Assembly (NCBI GenBank): GCA_017416795.1
Contig: JAFQBD010000019.1
Location: 1 to 64,000, forward strand
Source: Bacillota bacterium
GTDB lineage: Bacteria > Bacillota > Clostridia > Peptostreptococcales > Anaerovoracaceae
Direction: 5' to 3'
DNA length: 64,000 nucleotides
Below, piece after piece: positions 27,960 to 36,335 of this stretch. The notes below the pieces were generated by a model. That model was not told the DNA's origin and made no database searches. It saw only the letters and a list, made by a program, of their open reading frames with translations. Within the stretch, counting starts at the first letter, position 1. Every line of letters begins with the position of its first letter. The position numbers and the translations under genes are program-made.

Positions 27960-29147
27960 TCAGTTCACCTCCAATCTAATGATACCGCAGCCCATAGAAC
28001 TATTTACCATTATATTATCTGTCCCCGGAAGAAATATAAGTTCATAGTATGATGCCGGAAGAACCACATTATTGTTCTTATCTTTTATGCCATATTTAAT
28101 TGATGTACCATATTCATCCTTTTCTTCTTCAGTGAAAACTATCAAATTTTTATTTCCAATTGTATAGCTATTTTCACTTAGTTCATTCGTCCCATTATAA
28201 TTGCCATCTTTGCCATAATAAACAATATCATAAATATTGTTTATCGACGCGAAACCAATATTTCCATCCTCATTTTTAAAAACGGTAAGAGTATCATTTA
28301 TATAATTTCCTGTCCATTCATATTCTTCGAAACGATCAATAAGATTTTTATCTTCCGCTCTGAACAACTCGCCATCCTTATCCAAAACTATATATGATTC
28401 ATCTCCATTTGCATCTGTATCTTTTGCCACATATAATCCATCGCCTTGGCAAATCAACTGATACTCCTTACCCTCATATAGTGGTTCAAAGTTTTCATCT
28501 GTGAAAAAGCCATAAGGCTCTGACTCTTCTTCAGGATACTCACCTGAGTATACATCATTCTGCATTAAAATCATTCTTGTTAGAATACCCTCTGTATCTA
28601 ATGTTTTACTAATATACCAGTTTCCATCATCAAGTCTCATTGCATTATAGTAATCGTTATATTCTTTTACAGTTTTTCCGCTGACAGCATCTATAATTAC
28701 AAACCCATCGGACGGATCCTTAAATGCATCGTCTCCGTATTGTATGAAGTACTTGTCTCCGGCATAGGAATATAAATAGCTAATACGATTAAGAAAGCCA
28801 ACATCTTCACCATCTAGGTCTTTAAGTATCCAATGTTCATTTGTTGCTGCAGCCATATATTCTCCACCCTTATATTCTACATCTTCAAATTGATTAGGTA
28901 GGATCGTGATGCCGTTTTTATCAATAATACCCGTTCCTTTGCTCCTGTCTACTTTTATATAGCATTGTTCGTCATTTCCCATAAAACTGACATATTCAAC
29001 ACCATTACCCAAGTCACTTATCCATCTGTAGTTATTAGTCGTTTGATTATAATTATCTATTTCCTCATAATCAGAAATCAAATACCACCACATAACCCCT
29101 GTTAATATAAGCATTGTTATAATGATTGCTCTCAGTTCTTTCATCAT
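27960..29147 (-). CDS. Membrane-anchored WG-repeat-like protein
   Basis: 395 residues: an N-terminal membrane segment (about 6-25) and a long outer part with beta repeats, for example TGIIDKNGITILPNQFEDVEY near 75, YIVLDKDGELF near 255 and YGIKDKNNNVVLPASYYELI near 360, resembling WG (KWG) repeats. It is the first structural gene after the GntR regulator. The function is unknown; a ligand-sensing or envelope role is only a guess. Confidence 0.6.
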   Translation of the reverse strand: MMKELRAIIITMLILTGVMWWYLISDYEEIDNYNQTTNNYRWISDLGNGVEYVSFMGNDEQCYIKVDRSKGTGIIDKNGITILPNQFEDVEYKGGEYMAAATNEHWILKDLDGEDVGFLNRISYLYSYAGDKYFIQYGDDAFKDPSDGFVIIDAVSGKTVKEYNDYYNAMRLDDGNWYISKTLDTEGILTRMILMQNDVYSGEYPEEESEPYGFFTDENFEPLYEGKEYQLICQGDGLYVAKDTDANGDESYIVLDKDGELFRAEDKNLIDRFEEYEWTGNYINDTLTVFKNEDGNIGFASINNIYDIVYYGKDGNYNGTNELSENSYTIGNKNLIVFTEEEKDEYGTSIKYGIKDKNNNVVLPASYYELIFLPGTDNIMVNSSMGCGIIRLEVN

Positions 29148-29183
29148 CCGACCTCCTTTCCCAAATAGTAAACTGTTTCAGTT

Positions 29184-29576
29184 CTAGCCGATCTTTCTGT
29201 CCTGCAGAGAATATACTTCCCCTACCTTTTCACGAAAAAACTTTTCGGCTTCCTTAAGATCAAAACCCAGCTCCATCAGCTTGCTGCAGCATTCCTGAAC
29301 AGCTTCTTCTGCCTGTTCTTCTCGCATCTTCTCGATCGTATTGCAGCTGTCAGTCACGAATCTTCCGGTATTTCTGTGTGAACTGAGGATGCCTTCCCTC
29401 TCCAGCTCATGCAAAGCGCGCTGTACTGTATTTGGATTCACACCCATCTCCGATGCATACTCTCTTACCGACTTCACTTTCTGTCCCGGCTTCAATATCC
29501 CTGCTGCGATCTCGCTGCTGATGTGATCCATGATCTGCAGGTATATAGCCTTACCTTCTATCCAATCCATAGCCAT
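29184..29576 (-). CDS. GntR-family regulator (YtrA type)
   Basis: About 130 residues. The N-terminal winged helix shows IYLQIMDHISSEIAAGILKPG, VREYASEMGVNPNTVQRALH and LEREGILSSHRNTGRFV; only a short C-terminal helix follows, as in the YtrA subfamily that controls ABC-2 transporter operons. The ATG at 29576 follows GGAGGT by 4 bases; ATG 29570 is also possible. It heads the operon running to 25181, and a 14-bp inverted repeat covers its promoter. Confidence 0.88.
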   Translation of the reverse strand: MAMDWIEGKAIYLQIMDHISSEIAAGILKPGQKVKSVREYASEMGVNPNTVQRALHELEREGILSSHRNTGRFVTDSCNTIEKMREEQAEEAVQECCSKLMELGFDLKEAEKFFREKVGEVYSLQDRKIG

Positions 29577-29637
29577 ACTTACCTCCTTTTTCACTACTCT
29601 CTTCATTACTAACTATATATATTTCTGCAAAATAAAA

Positions 29638-29677
29638 AATGTATTAGTGTATTATTTAATTAGTACACTAATACATT
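29638..29677. promoter_or_regulatory. Inverted-repeat operator for the GntR regulator
   Basis: AATGTATTAGTGTA and its complement TACACTAATACATT (arms 29638-29651 and 29664-29677) separated by 12 bases. The right arm covers the -10 region of the regulator's promoter. The position suggests autorepression. Confidence 0.75.
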
Positions 29678-29693
29678 TCAGCCGATTTGTCAA
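29665..29693 (-). promoter_or_regulatory. Promoter of the gntR-transporter operon
   Basis: On the minus strand a perfect TTGACA (29688-29693), 17 bases, then TAGTGT (29665-29670), which is poor as a -10 but lies inside the operator arm. Confidence 0.6.
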
Positions 29694-29715
29694 CAGTTTT
29701 TATAATTTAGCGGTC

Positions 29716-31380
29716 TTACCACTTGACCCAGTTCTCACTCCCGACAGGCACTATGCCATTTCCCGGGTCTGAAAGTTCATTTTTTAGGAGACCTCTGTAG
29801 GCTAGGCCATCTTTGTCAATTACTGCAACTTCGAGGGCAGCAAGTCTATCGTTTTTGTTTGTATCGCTTAGCATATTCAAATCCTTTGACGTCGGGTTCT
29901 GCACCAACGCCACCTTACCGTCGGTCGATGCAACGGCCAACCCTAAATCTACTCCGCAATGGTATTTGCCGTAGGAGTTTTTCTTAGATGCCATCTTATC
30001 TGTGAAGAATGTATCATCAAAGTCACTTGATATCTTACCGCTATAGATCATATCGTAATCGATTTCTTTATTTCCTGTTTCACCAATCTCTCTCCTAACA
30101 AGTACTGCCACATAATCCTCATGATTTGTCGCTACAAGACTTCCATCCTCACCCCACGCATAAGTCATCATTTCTGATGTAGGGAATATTTCTACAATTC
30201 CATCTGATGTCCATGAATCTGCATCTATCATTTCAACGAAATACTTGCCGTCTTTGACCGAAAAAATTGCCAAATACCTATTATCCTCTGAAAGACTCAT
30301 TTCCACATATTCAGCAGTCTCATCGATGGCATATATCATCGATATATCATCATGCATAGGGATCAGATCAGGAACAGCTACAACTCTGGGTCCCATCTCT
30401 ACAGTAGTTGACTCCTCTTCAATCGGCAGCTCATAAACGCCATATCCTCCGCATATCTGAGAAACATCAACAGGTTTCCCCTTCGCTGTCCTGTTATTGA
30501 CGATAAATAGCAGTTTATTATTATCCTTTTCTTCCTGCAATGCCATGATAGGATCGAACTCGTAATAGTCGCTCTTCCCATCAAACAGCTTGGTAACTTC
30601 TGTATTATATCCCAAAGAAATTTCCGGATTATATTCTTCTGCCTTAGAAACTTCGTATTTGTGATATTCGTTGTCTATCACAGGTATCTTGAATATATCA
30701 TTAAGCGATGTATATAACGCCACATCACGATCATATGCCGCACCGTTTTCAGGTGAAAGGTTTCCCTTGACATCATATATCTTTAGTCCGTTCAATGCGC
30801 TTCCGGAATCATATCGCTGCGCACCGAATTGAAAGCTGAAACAGACAGGATAGTAGTCTAAATAGTTGCCCAGCCGTATTTCTCCCGATTCGGCTTTTCC
30901 GCTTTCGACTACACGCTCCTGTACCTTCTCGTAAAATGCATGTATCTCTTTTTCCTGCAGTCCATTCAGGCTCTCGTAGTCAAGCTCAGTAACAAACGAT
31001 TCTGTATCCCATCCTGTGAAACGAATATCCTCATAAAGAGATGTTTTCACTGTCTTCGTCAGATCACCTTTGCCAAATGATTTATCTCTTTGGATATCAT
31101 CGAAGATGGAGTTTTCTTCAGCTTCCAATATCTCACCGCGTTTGAAATCAGACTCAGACTTGCCGCTGCTGTAATCATAGCTGTTTATCCAGTGTATATC
31201 ATCGCCTGAATCGGCCCTGAAACCTACACTTATGCCTTCTGCCACTTTACGATCGCCAACCAAAGTTTCTTCCGTAAGCTTAGCCTCGCTGATCACAGCA
31301 TCTACGAAAACGCAGCCGTATATTATCCCGCCAACAGAAAGCAGCGTCAGCAGTATGAACAAAATAATAGATTTCTTCAT
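29716..31380 (-). CDS. Membrane-anchored protein of unknown function, transporter-linked
   Basis: 554 residues with one N-terminal membrane segment (about 4-26) and a large hydrophilic outer part without a family I recognise. Its start overlaps the stop of the ABC ATPase gene in ATGA, so it is translated with the transporter. The last third holds beta-rich strings (YLAIFSVKDGKYFVEMID, DGSLVATNHEDYVAVLV) that suggest a propeller-like fold. It corresponds in position to the WG-repeat proteins of the neighbouring module. Confidence 0.6.
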   Translation of the reverse strand: MKKSIILFILLTLLSVGGIIYGCVFVDAVISEAKLTEETLVGDRKVAEGISVGFRADSGDDIHWINSYDYSSGKSESDFKRGEILEAEENSIFDDIQRDKSFGKGDLTKTVKTSLYEDIRFTGWDTESFVTELDYESLNGLQEKEIHAFYEKVQERVVESGKAESGEIRLGNYLDYYPVCFSFQFGAQRYDSGSALNGLKIYDVKGNLSPENGAAYDRDVALYTSLNDIFKIPVIDNEYHKYEVSKAEEYNPEISLGYNTEVTKLFDGKSDYYEFDPIMALQEEKDNNKLLFIVNNRTAKGKPVDVSQICGGYGVYELPIEEESTTVEMGPRVVAVPDLIPMHDDISMIYAIDETAEYVEMSLSEDNRYLAIFSVKDGKYFVEMIDADSWTSDGIVEIFPTSEMMTYAWGEDGSLVATNHEDYVAVLVRREIGETGNKEIDYDMIYSGKISSDFDDTFFTDKMASKKNSYGKYHCGVDLGLAVASTDGKVALVQNPTSKDLNMLSDTNKNDRLAALEVAVIDKDGLAYRGLLKNELSDPGNGIVPVGSENWVKW

Positions 31381-32099
31381 TTCATCTGCCCTATAGCCTT
31401 TCTGATACGATCTGCCCTGTAATCATACTTTTCCTTCACTATATCGATCAAAGTCCTACCGGACTCCTCTATTTCCGCAACGCTCAAGTCATCGATAATC
31501 TCACTTTTTCTGATAAGGATGGCCCTGTCGATGTAGTCTGCTATTTCTTCGATAAGGTGGGTTGAGATTATCACTGTTTCATTTTCATCAACGACGCTCA
31601 TCAGCACTTCATAGAAGTCCTCTCTGTTGAACACATCATTTCCCGCAAAAGGCTCATCCATGAAAACAAAATCTGCGCCCTGACTTATAGCAAGGACTAC
31701 TTCAAACTGATTCTGCTGTCCTAAGCTGAAATCACTTAATCTTTTCTTTGTCGGAAGCTCGAAGAATTCCATCAAGGCTTCGTATCTCTTCTCATTGAAC
31801 TTAGGAAACTGCATCTTATAAAACAGCTTGTGGTCATCTGCTGTAATTGATGGGAAGAAAGAGTGGTCCCCTGTAGCATAAGACAGCCTGTAGATATTAC
31901 TGCTATCTATCTTTTCTCCGTCCAAGGTTATCTCTCCCTCAAAAGTCAGAAATCCCATGATACACTTCATTAATGTGGTTTTGCCTGCACCGTTAGCCCC
32001 AAAAAGACCTATTATTTGCCCTTTTGGAATCGTGATATTACAATCCGAAAGTGCAATTTTATCTTTATATCTCTTAGATACATTTTTGATTTCTATCAT
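31377..32099 (-). CDS. ABC transporter ATP-binding protein, second module
   Basis: 240 residues. Walker A GLFGANGAGKTTLMK near 37, signature LSDFSLGQQNQFEVVLAIS near 125, Walker B FVFMDEPFAGND near 147 and switch His in VIISTHLIEEI near 180. It lies between a large permease gene and a membrane-anchored protein. Likely an ABC-2 exporter subunit. Confidence 0.9.
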   Translation of the reverse strand: MIEIKNVSKRYKDKIALSDCNITIPKGQIIGLFGANGAGKTTLMKCIMGFLTFEGEITLDGEKIDSSNIYRLSYATGDHSFFPSITADDHKLFYKMQFPKFNEKRYEALMEFFELPTKKRLSDFSLGQQNQFEVVLAISQGADFVFMDEPFAGNDVFNREDFYEVLMSVVDENETVIISTHLIEEIADYIDRAILIRKSEIIDDLSVAEIEESGRTLIDIVKEKYDYRADRIRKAIGQMK

Positions 32100-32112
32100 C
32101 TTTTGACCTCCA

Positions 32113-33495
32113 TTAGAACGGTATGATATGCGACAGGTAATCGACAGGAAGCGCTATATCCGGAGTCATGAAAATATACAGACACAGATCGACCAATACC
32201 TGCACGATCATGACTACGACGATCATCATCGCCTGTACCGCAGGACCTATCCAGATAGTTCGACCGTACTCTCTCGTATCCGGAAGCCGTTTCATAACAT
32301 AAACGCTTTTCGTAGTCTTGTTGTAATACAGATGATTCCAGTATGCCTGCAGAAACAGTGCCAACAAAACCGCCAGTATATATCCATAAAATGAATGTTC
32401 CTGAAGTTCCCAAAAATACGGCATCACTAATGATGGATCTATGGTCATACCTTTGGTTGCCGCCTCGATTTCTTTTATCTGAAGCATATATTTTCCGTAG
32501 AATACAAAGTGCCCTGCTGCCCCGATGAAAAGGCATGCGCCGAAGAAAGCATTTACTTTTTCCATATTGATGCCGAGAGGCATATATCTTCTTCTGAGTC
32601 GGAACGGATCGAACCTTCGAATACCCTTTTTCTTGATGCGCTCCGCGCCCTTTTCATATCTCTCTATGATCAGGTCTTGGCCGGAAGTATCATAGATATC
32701 CTCGGAAGTATTCACTTGAAGAAACACATCATCGTCGTATTCCGTGCTGTCCATATCTACGATACCGTCGTGCTTGTTTACCTTGAACGGGTCGCCCTTA
32801 GGACGCTTCTCTCTGAAAACCACATCTGCAAATGAAAGGGCAGCATAGAGAAAAACAACAAGAAGCGCGAAAATCATGTAACTGTTCTTCGGATAAAACG
32901 ACCATACAATTATCGCAGGAACAATTATCAGTGCCACTCCCGCTGACGGCGTACCATTGTGCCAGCTGAGATAACAGTCGCGCGCACATTCGCCTGCAAA
33001 AGCCAAGACAACGACCACATCAAAGGTTATCACAAGAGGATGAGATGTAGGTATCAGCGCATGACCTATCCCTGTCTGCAAAAATTCCAGAGCCAGCCTC
33101 GTATCCGGATCAGTAGCACCTGTGCCGGTGACATCTAATCTGCCGATGATATATATAGATGCTATGGCAGCGAACCAAAAAATCGCTATCACCATCAAAT
33201 AATAAACGAACATCGTAAGGTAAGACCTTAACGGTGAGTGACATAGTCTTCTTATGGTATATCCTGTAGTGGAGCAATCACCCTTTACTGCCTTCTTGCC
33301 ATTGAAAGATGTTACCACAGCCATCATTCCCAATACTAAAGCTGATATAAACACAACCACCGGTACGATCCCGTCCAGAGACCGAAGAATAAACATATAT
33401 GCCAATAATGATACCGCTAAAGCAGCTGCTATAAGAATCAGTTTTTTGCAGCTCGCTCTGTTGTATAAATAGACTAATGATAGGTACTTATTCAT
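32113..33495 (-). CDS. Multi-span membrane protein, probable ABC permease
   Basis: 460 residues with about eight hydrophobic segments in two groups (about 18-75, 95-130, 155-230, then 315-340, 370-395, 415-445). Between them is a hydrophilic loop of about 80 residues with EYDDDVFLQVN and a basic stretch. No family assigned, but it is directly followed (13 bases) by an ABC ATPase gene, so it probably forms the membrane part. Confidence 0.6.
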   Translation of the reverse strand: MNKYLSLVYLYNRASCKKLILIAAALAVSLLAYMFILRSLDGIVPVVVFISALVLGMMAVVTSFNGKKAVKGDCSTTGYTIRRLCHSPLRSYLTMFVYYLMVIAIFWFAAIASIYIIGRLDVTGTGATDPDTRLALEFLQTGIGHALIPTSHPLVITFDVVVVLAFAGECARDCYLSWHNGTPSAGVALIIVPAIIVWSFYPKNSYMIFALLVVFLYAALSFADVVFREKRPKGDPFKVNKHDGIVDMDSTEYDDDVFLQVNTSEDIYDTSGQDLIIERYEKGAERIKKKGIRRFDPFRLRRRYMPLGINMEKVNAFFGACLFIGAAGHFVFYGKYMLQIKEIEAATKGMTIDPSLVMPYFWELQEHSFYGYILAVLLALFLQAYWNHLYYNKTTKSVYVMKRLPDTREYGRTIWIGPAVQAMMIVVVMIVQVLVDLCLYIFMTPDIALPVDYLSHIIPF

Positions 33496-33529
33496 TGGAT
33501 GTCTCCCTCGTCATCGTTGCAGAAATCTT

Positions 33530-34501
33530 CTAATGCCATGATTTAACGGTCACATATGCAGCATAATCATATTCTGCAATTTCCGGACAATAATTTCTTG
33601 CTTTCGGCCAAAACCCTGTGCTCCCTAATGTATTTGTTATCTCCATATCCGGATTTTCATCAAATGCCACTACACAAATACCAATTTCCATATTAGGCCA
33701 ATCTTTTTTCATCTTGGTTTTGGGAACATATATGGATCTATTGTATGTTTCCTGCCAATCCGGCAAATCATATCCTTCAGGAGGGAACTTAAGCTTATCA
33801 AAATACTCCGCCATGTTAACATATTCATAAGTATCCCCTTCCAATAGAACTTCAAATTCAATACTTCCGGCATCTTGATCATCTATCATAGCAATCATAC
33901 CTTCTCCTGTATGTTCTCCCTCAAACGAGTAATCCAATATGATATCTTCATTGATCCGCTTCCCATCTTTGTACCAATAACATCGCATCTGCATATGGTC
34001 GTCCTCTTCGGACATATTGTACCTGTACAGATCAACATCTTTTCCTCTAAGTTGGTTTGCCATCAATGCTTCTGCACTATTCTCAGGTAATAAGACTATA
34101 CCTCCATCAAAAAAGCCATCTTGGTCTTCATCGAATGCATTGGCAAAAGGACCAGCTACCATACTGAATAATAATAATGTGATAGTTACAAGCAACAAGA
34201 CAAGAAAGTTGGTTCTACGCCTACTTCTCTTACTATCCGTCGCTATACTTATTATAGTTTCCTCTGACTTTGTGACGATCTCCATCTCTGTCAAATCTTC
34301 TCCTGCCAAAAATTCGTTGAGAGATATCCCAAGCGTCCCACACAGTTTCGTATATACCGAAACATCAGGCAAACAAACTCCCCGTTCCCACTTGGAAACG
34401 GATTTGTCGCTCATATTCAGTTTCTCTGCCAACTGCAGCTGAGTAAGCCCTAAAGCCTTCCTCTTCTCTGCGATATATTTTCCTATTTTTTTCTGGTCCA
34501 T
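33530..34501 (-). CDS. XRE-type HTH regulator with membrane segment and outer domain
   Basis: About 323 residues from MDQKKIGKYIAEKRK. Residues 1-65 are a Cro/CI-type HTH (LTQLQLAEKLNMSDKSVSKW). A linker with basic RRRT is followed by one membrane segment at about 115-135 and an outer C-terminal domain of unknown fold. This could link an outside signal to DNA binding. It is paralogous to the protein at 46354-47238 (same N-terminus and GEDL...SE linker). A start further upstream is possible, but AGGAGA fits the ATG at 34501. Confidence 0.85.
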   Translation of the reverse strand: MDQKKIGKYIAEKRKALGLTQLQLAEKLNMSDKSVSKWERGVCLPDVSVYTKLCGTLGISLNEFLAGEDLTEMEIVTKSEETIISIATDSKRSRRRTNFLVLLLVTITLLLFSMVAGPFANAFDEDQDGFFDGGIVLLPENSAEALMANQLRGKDVDLYRYNMSEEDDHMQMRCYWYKDGKRINEDIILDYSFEGEHTGEGMIAMIDDQDAGSIEFEVLLEGDTYEYVNMAEYFDKLKFPPEGYDLPDWQETYNRSIYVPKTKMKKDWPNMEIGICVVAFDENPDMEITNTLGSTGFWPKARNYCPEIAEYDYAAYVTVKSWH

Positions 34502-34581
34502 GTACATTTCTCCTAAATTGATAATAAAATTATATATTATGCTGCATATTCTTGACACCCCTCGAAAGTAGAATCAAAGAA

Positions 34582-34607
34582 AAAAAGCATTCTCGCGAAT
34601 GCTTTTT
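34582..34607 (-). terminator. Terminator after the thioesterase gene
   Basis: Stem AAAAGCATTC / GAATGCTTTT with a 4-base loop and A/T runs on both sides, so it could act in both directions. It lies 31 bases after the thioesterase stop. Confidence 0.85.
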
Positions 34608-34637
34608 ACATATTATCCATTTTGTCATTTACGGTAA

Positions 34638-35144
34638 TTAAAACAGAACGCTCTTAGGATGCTCCATATCAGGAACATACATTACTTCATGGAGCTCACT
34701 TTCATTGATTTCGTGGTCATCTCTAACTATAATAAAGTGACCGCTCGCTTCTGCAACGACCTCATCCTTCTCATTGAGTATATATCCGTCCACATATATA
34801 TGGCGACCGCTTTTAACCATAGGCTTGGCGATTATCCTGATTTCTTCTTCTGTAGATAATGCTCTTAAATACTTGACCGTCAGTTCAACTGTCATCGCAA
34901 GATCTTCCTGATCGATGGTCGTCGCATACCATAGGACCTCATCAAAATATGTCGATATGATCCCGCCATGGATAGTGTTTTCATAACCTTGATGACATTT
35001 CTTAGTTCTACATAACCCCACAGTATAGTTATCTTCTGTAACGTACATGCGAAGCCCAACTCCTTCACTAGGCTCGTTATGTGTTGCAAAACAATTCATA
35101 TCCAGCGGTATTGTTTTCTTGATTTTGTGTTCTGTTACTTGCAT
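34638..35144 (-). CDS. Hotdog-fold thioesterase (PaaI-like)
   Basis: 168 residues with the hotdog motif NTIHGGIISTYFDEVLWYA near residue 60, where HGG and the Asp are the usual active-site region, and strands LTVKYLRALSTEEEIRI near 92. It probably hydrolyses an acyl-CoA; the substrate is not known. It is a single-gene unit between the toxin cassette copy 2 and a terminator. Confidence 0.82.
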   Translation of the reverse strand: MQVTEHKIKKTIPLDMNCFATHNEPSEGVGLRMYVTEDNYTVGLCRTKKCHQGYENTIHGGIISTYFDEVLWYATTIDQEDLAMTVELTVKYLRALSTEEEIRIIAKPMVKSGRHIYVDGYILNEKDEVVAEASGHFIIVRDDHEINESELHEVMYVPDMEHPKSVLF

Positions 35145-35173
35145 GTTGTGTTTCCTTTTTTACCCATTCTTTC

Positions 35174-35202
35174 TTGTATTTTCCATTTCCATTTGTTATA
35201 AT
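35174..35202 (+). promoter_or_regulatory. Toxin promoter, copy 2
   Basis: TTGTAT (35174-35179), 17 bases, TATAAT (35197-35202). Predicted start near 35209. Confidence 0.85.
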
Positions 35203-35305
35203 CAAACCGTGCTACCATAGAGACACGGTAGGCGGTTAGCCACAGCCGTTACAACTGCAATTATGGTGAAAAACCCAAAACGCATTGTAAAGGAGGTGGT
35301 TTAGT

Positions 35306-35389
35306 ATTTCTACATATGAAGAATTCTCGATCATAATTGGCATTGCCATGTTGATCGTTGCGATTATAAATATGCAAAGAAAAAAGTAA
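35306..35389 (+). CDS. Small hydrophobic type I toxin (TxpA/Hol-Tox-like), copy 2, ATT start
   Basis: 27 residues, (M)STYEEFSIIIGIAMLIVA then IINMQRKK. The ATT start is 8 bases after GGAGGT, and the frame is closed by TAA at 35288 just upstream with no ATG, GTG or TTG between, so ATT is the only well-placed start. Compared with copy 1 there are two conservative changes (Val to Ile, Val to Met). One hydrophobic helix and a basic tail, as in the TxpA/Hol-Tox group. Confidence 0.8.
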   Translation: MSTYEEFSIIIGIAMLIVAIINMQRKK

Positions 35390-35463
35390 CCGCCCAATGC
35401 ACCAAGGTTCGGTTACTCCTTTGTAACTAATCTGGCTAACCGTCTATCGGTAGCACTTTTATT
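35380..35463 (-). ncRNA. Antisense antitoxin RNA, copy 2
   Basis: Predicted RNA of about 84 bases from the minus-strand promoter to the T run after the shared hairpin. It covers the 3' part of the toxin mRNA. Loop and spacer parts differ from copy 1 (for example 35392-35410), which could give each antitoxin specificity for its own toxin. Ends not measured. Confidence 0.7.
35386..35421. terminator. Bidirectional terminator of toxin and antitoxin, copy 2
   Basis: Stem GTAACC (35386-35391) / GGTTAC (35411-35416). A T run of six follows on the minus strand; on plus the run is broken (TCCTTTG), so toxin termination may be weaker than in copy 1. Confidence 0.7.
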
Positions 35464-35469
35464 GAATTC

Positions 35470-35498
35470 ATTATACCTAATGGTAATTAGAAAATCAA
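35470..35498 (-). promoter_or_regulatory. Antitoxin promoter, copy 2
   Basis: On the minus strand TTGATT (35493-35498), 17 bases, TATAAT (35470-35475). It begins 8 bases after the stop of the small gene at 35506, the same distance as in copy 1. Confidence 0.8.
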
Positions 35499-35505
35499 CA
35501 TCTGC

Positions 35506-35709
35506 TTACTCTTTTTTACCCTTGATCATCTGCTTGAAAAAGCCGGGTGTGCTTTTCCATGAATCATCCATACAGGCATATGTATTAGTACTGCCTGCAC
35601 CTTTTGGATTTATCGCCGGCATCTCTTTCAACCCCTTTTCCCTGCGTTCTTCGTTCCACTCTTCATGCAGGTTGCTGCTGGATAAGATTTTTTCATCATT
35701 CTTTGTCAT
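35506..35709 (-). CDS. Small hydrophilic protein of unknown function
   Basis: About 67 residues from MTKNDEKILSSSNLHEEW, charged, with no membrane segment or known motif. GGAGGT stands 7 bases before the ATG at 35709. It overlaps the upstream gene by 14 bases, so it is the last gene of the small-protein run. Confidence 0.6.
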   Translation of the reverse strand: MTKNDEKILSSSNLHEEWNEERREKGLKEMPAINPKGAGSTNTYACMDDSWKSTPGFFKQMIKGKKE

Positions 35710-35917
35710 TGCCATTACCTCCCTCAACTATTTCTCTTAACCTCTCAACCTCGTGCTGCAAATGAACAAGCTGCATCTGTATCTGCTCCAGATATTGATC
35801 GCGTCTTAATGTGCTCTTCTTCACAGCTTTGACTATTATATATATTATACCGCCGATAACAGCAGCGTACAGAGCGATTATAAGTAATAATGGCAGCAGT
35901 GTTGCGATCATTTTCAT
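35696..35917 (-). CDS. Small membrane protein with coiled-coil tail
   Basis: 73 residues: one membrane segment at about 5-30 (LLPLLLIIALYAAVIGGI) and a hydrophilic helix with heptad-like spacing (LEQIQMQLVHLQHEVERLRE). No family recognised. Part of the co-directional small-protein run. Confidence 0.65.
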   Translation of the reverse strand: MKMIATLLPLLLIIALYAAVIGGIIYIIVKAVKKSTLRRDQYLEQIQMQLVHLQHEVERLREIVEGGNGNDKE

Positions 35918-35963
35918 TTAGCCTTCCTCCTGTTTATCTTATATCATCAATTCTTATTTCAAA

Positions 35964-36311
35964 CTATCCCAATATCGTCAACCACGGCACATACCATATC
36001 ACCGTCTTCAATATTACGATCAGAAGGCCTTTAATTCCGCCCATCATCGCACCGAGTGCAACAAACAGGAACGGGAATATATTTAGTATCGGCATTATCC
36101 ACCTAAGCACCTTAGCCTCATGCGACCACCACAGTATGATGCTACCGTAAAGTCCGCACCACAGCACATGTATCAGCCAAGTACCAATATCTGAATCTAC
36201 ATGGAAAATAAATGTACATACTAAAATTATCGGCGGTACTGATGACAATATCACTCCGATCCATTTTAATATCTTATTTCGCTTCCTAGTCTGTTCTTCG
36301 TTAAGATTCAT
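35964..36311 (-). CDS. Four-span membrane protein, unknown function
   Basis: 115 residues with about four hydrophobic segments (15-36, 44-62, 70-90, 95-113). No motif I recognise. It lies 24 bases after the lipoprotein gene upstream and has a normal ribosome site. Confidence 0.6.
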   Translation of the reverse strand: MNLNEEQTRKRNKILKWIGVILSSVPPIILVCTFIFHVDSDIGTWLIHVLWCGLYGSIILWWSHEAKVLRWIMPILNIFPFLFVALGAMMGGIKGLLIVILKTVIWYVPWLTILG

Positions 36312-36335
36312 CCTGTCCCCCTTTGACTAATCGAT

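Larger units (their letters stand above)
35174..35498. repeat. Type I toxin-antitoxin cassette, copy 2
   Basis: The same layout as copy 1: 91 identical leader bases from 35209, then the small gene, shared terminator and antisense promoter. The complementary ends are at 35209-35241 and 35434-35456. It lies at the 3' end of the minus-strand small-protein operon, just as copy 1 lies at the 3' end of the ABC operon. Confidence 0.85.

Noticed and set aside
32096-32536. 146-codon minus-strand frame overlapping the permease at 32113-33495
   Set aside because: It is a shadow in another frame of the larger membrane protein, low in hydrophobic segments and without a ribosome site.
24851-35498. The two repeats as ends of a composite transposon
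   Set aside because: They are direct copies with complete toxin-antitoxin logic and no transposase; no target-site duplication was seen.
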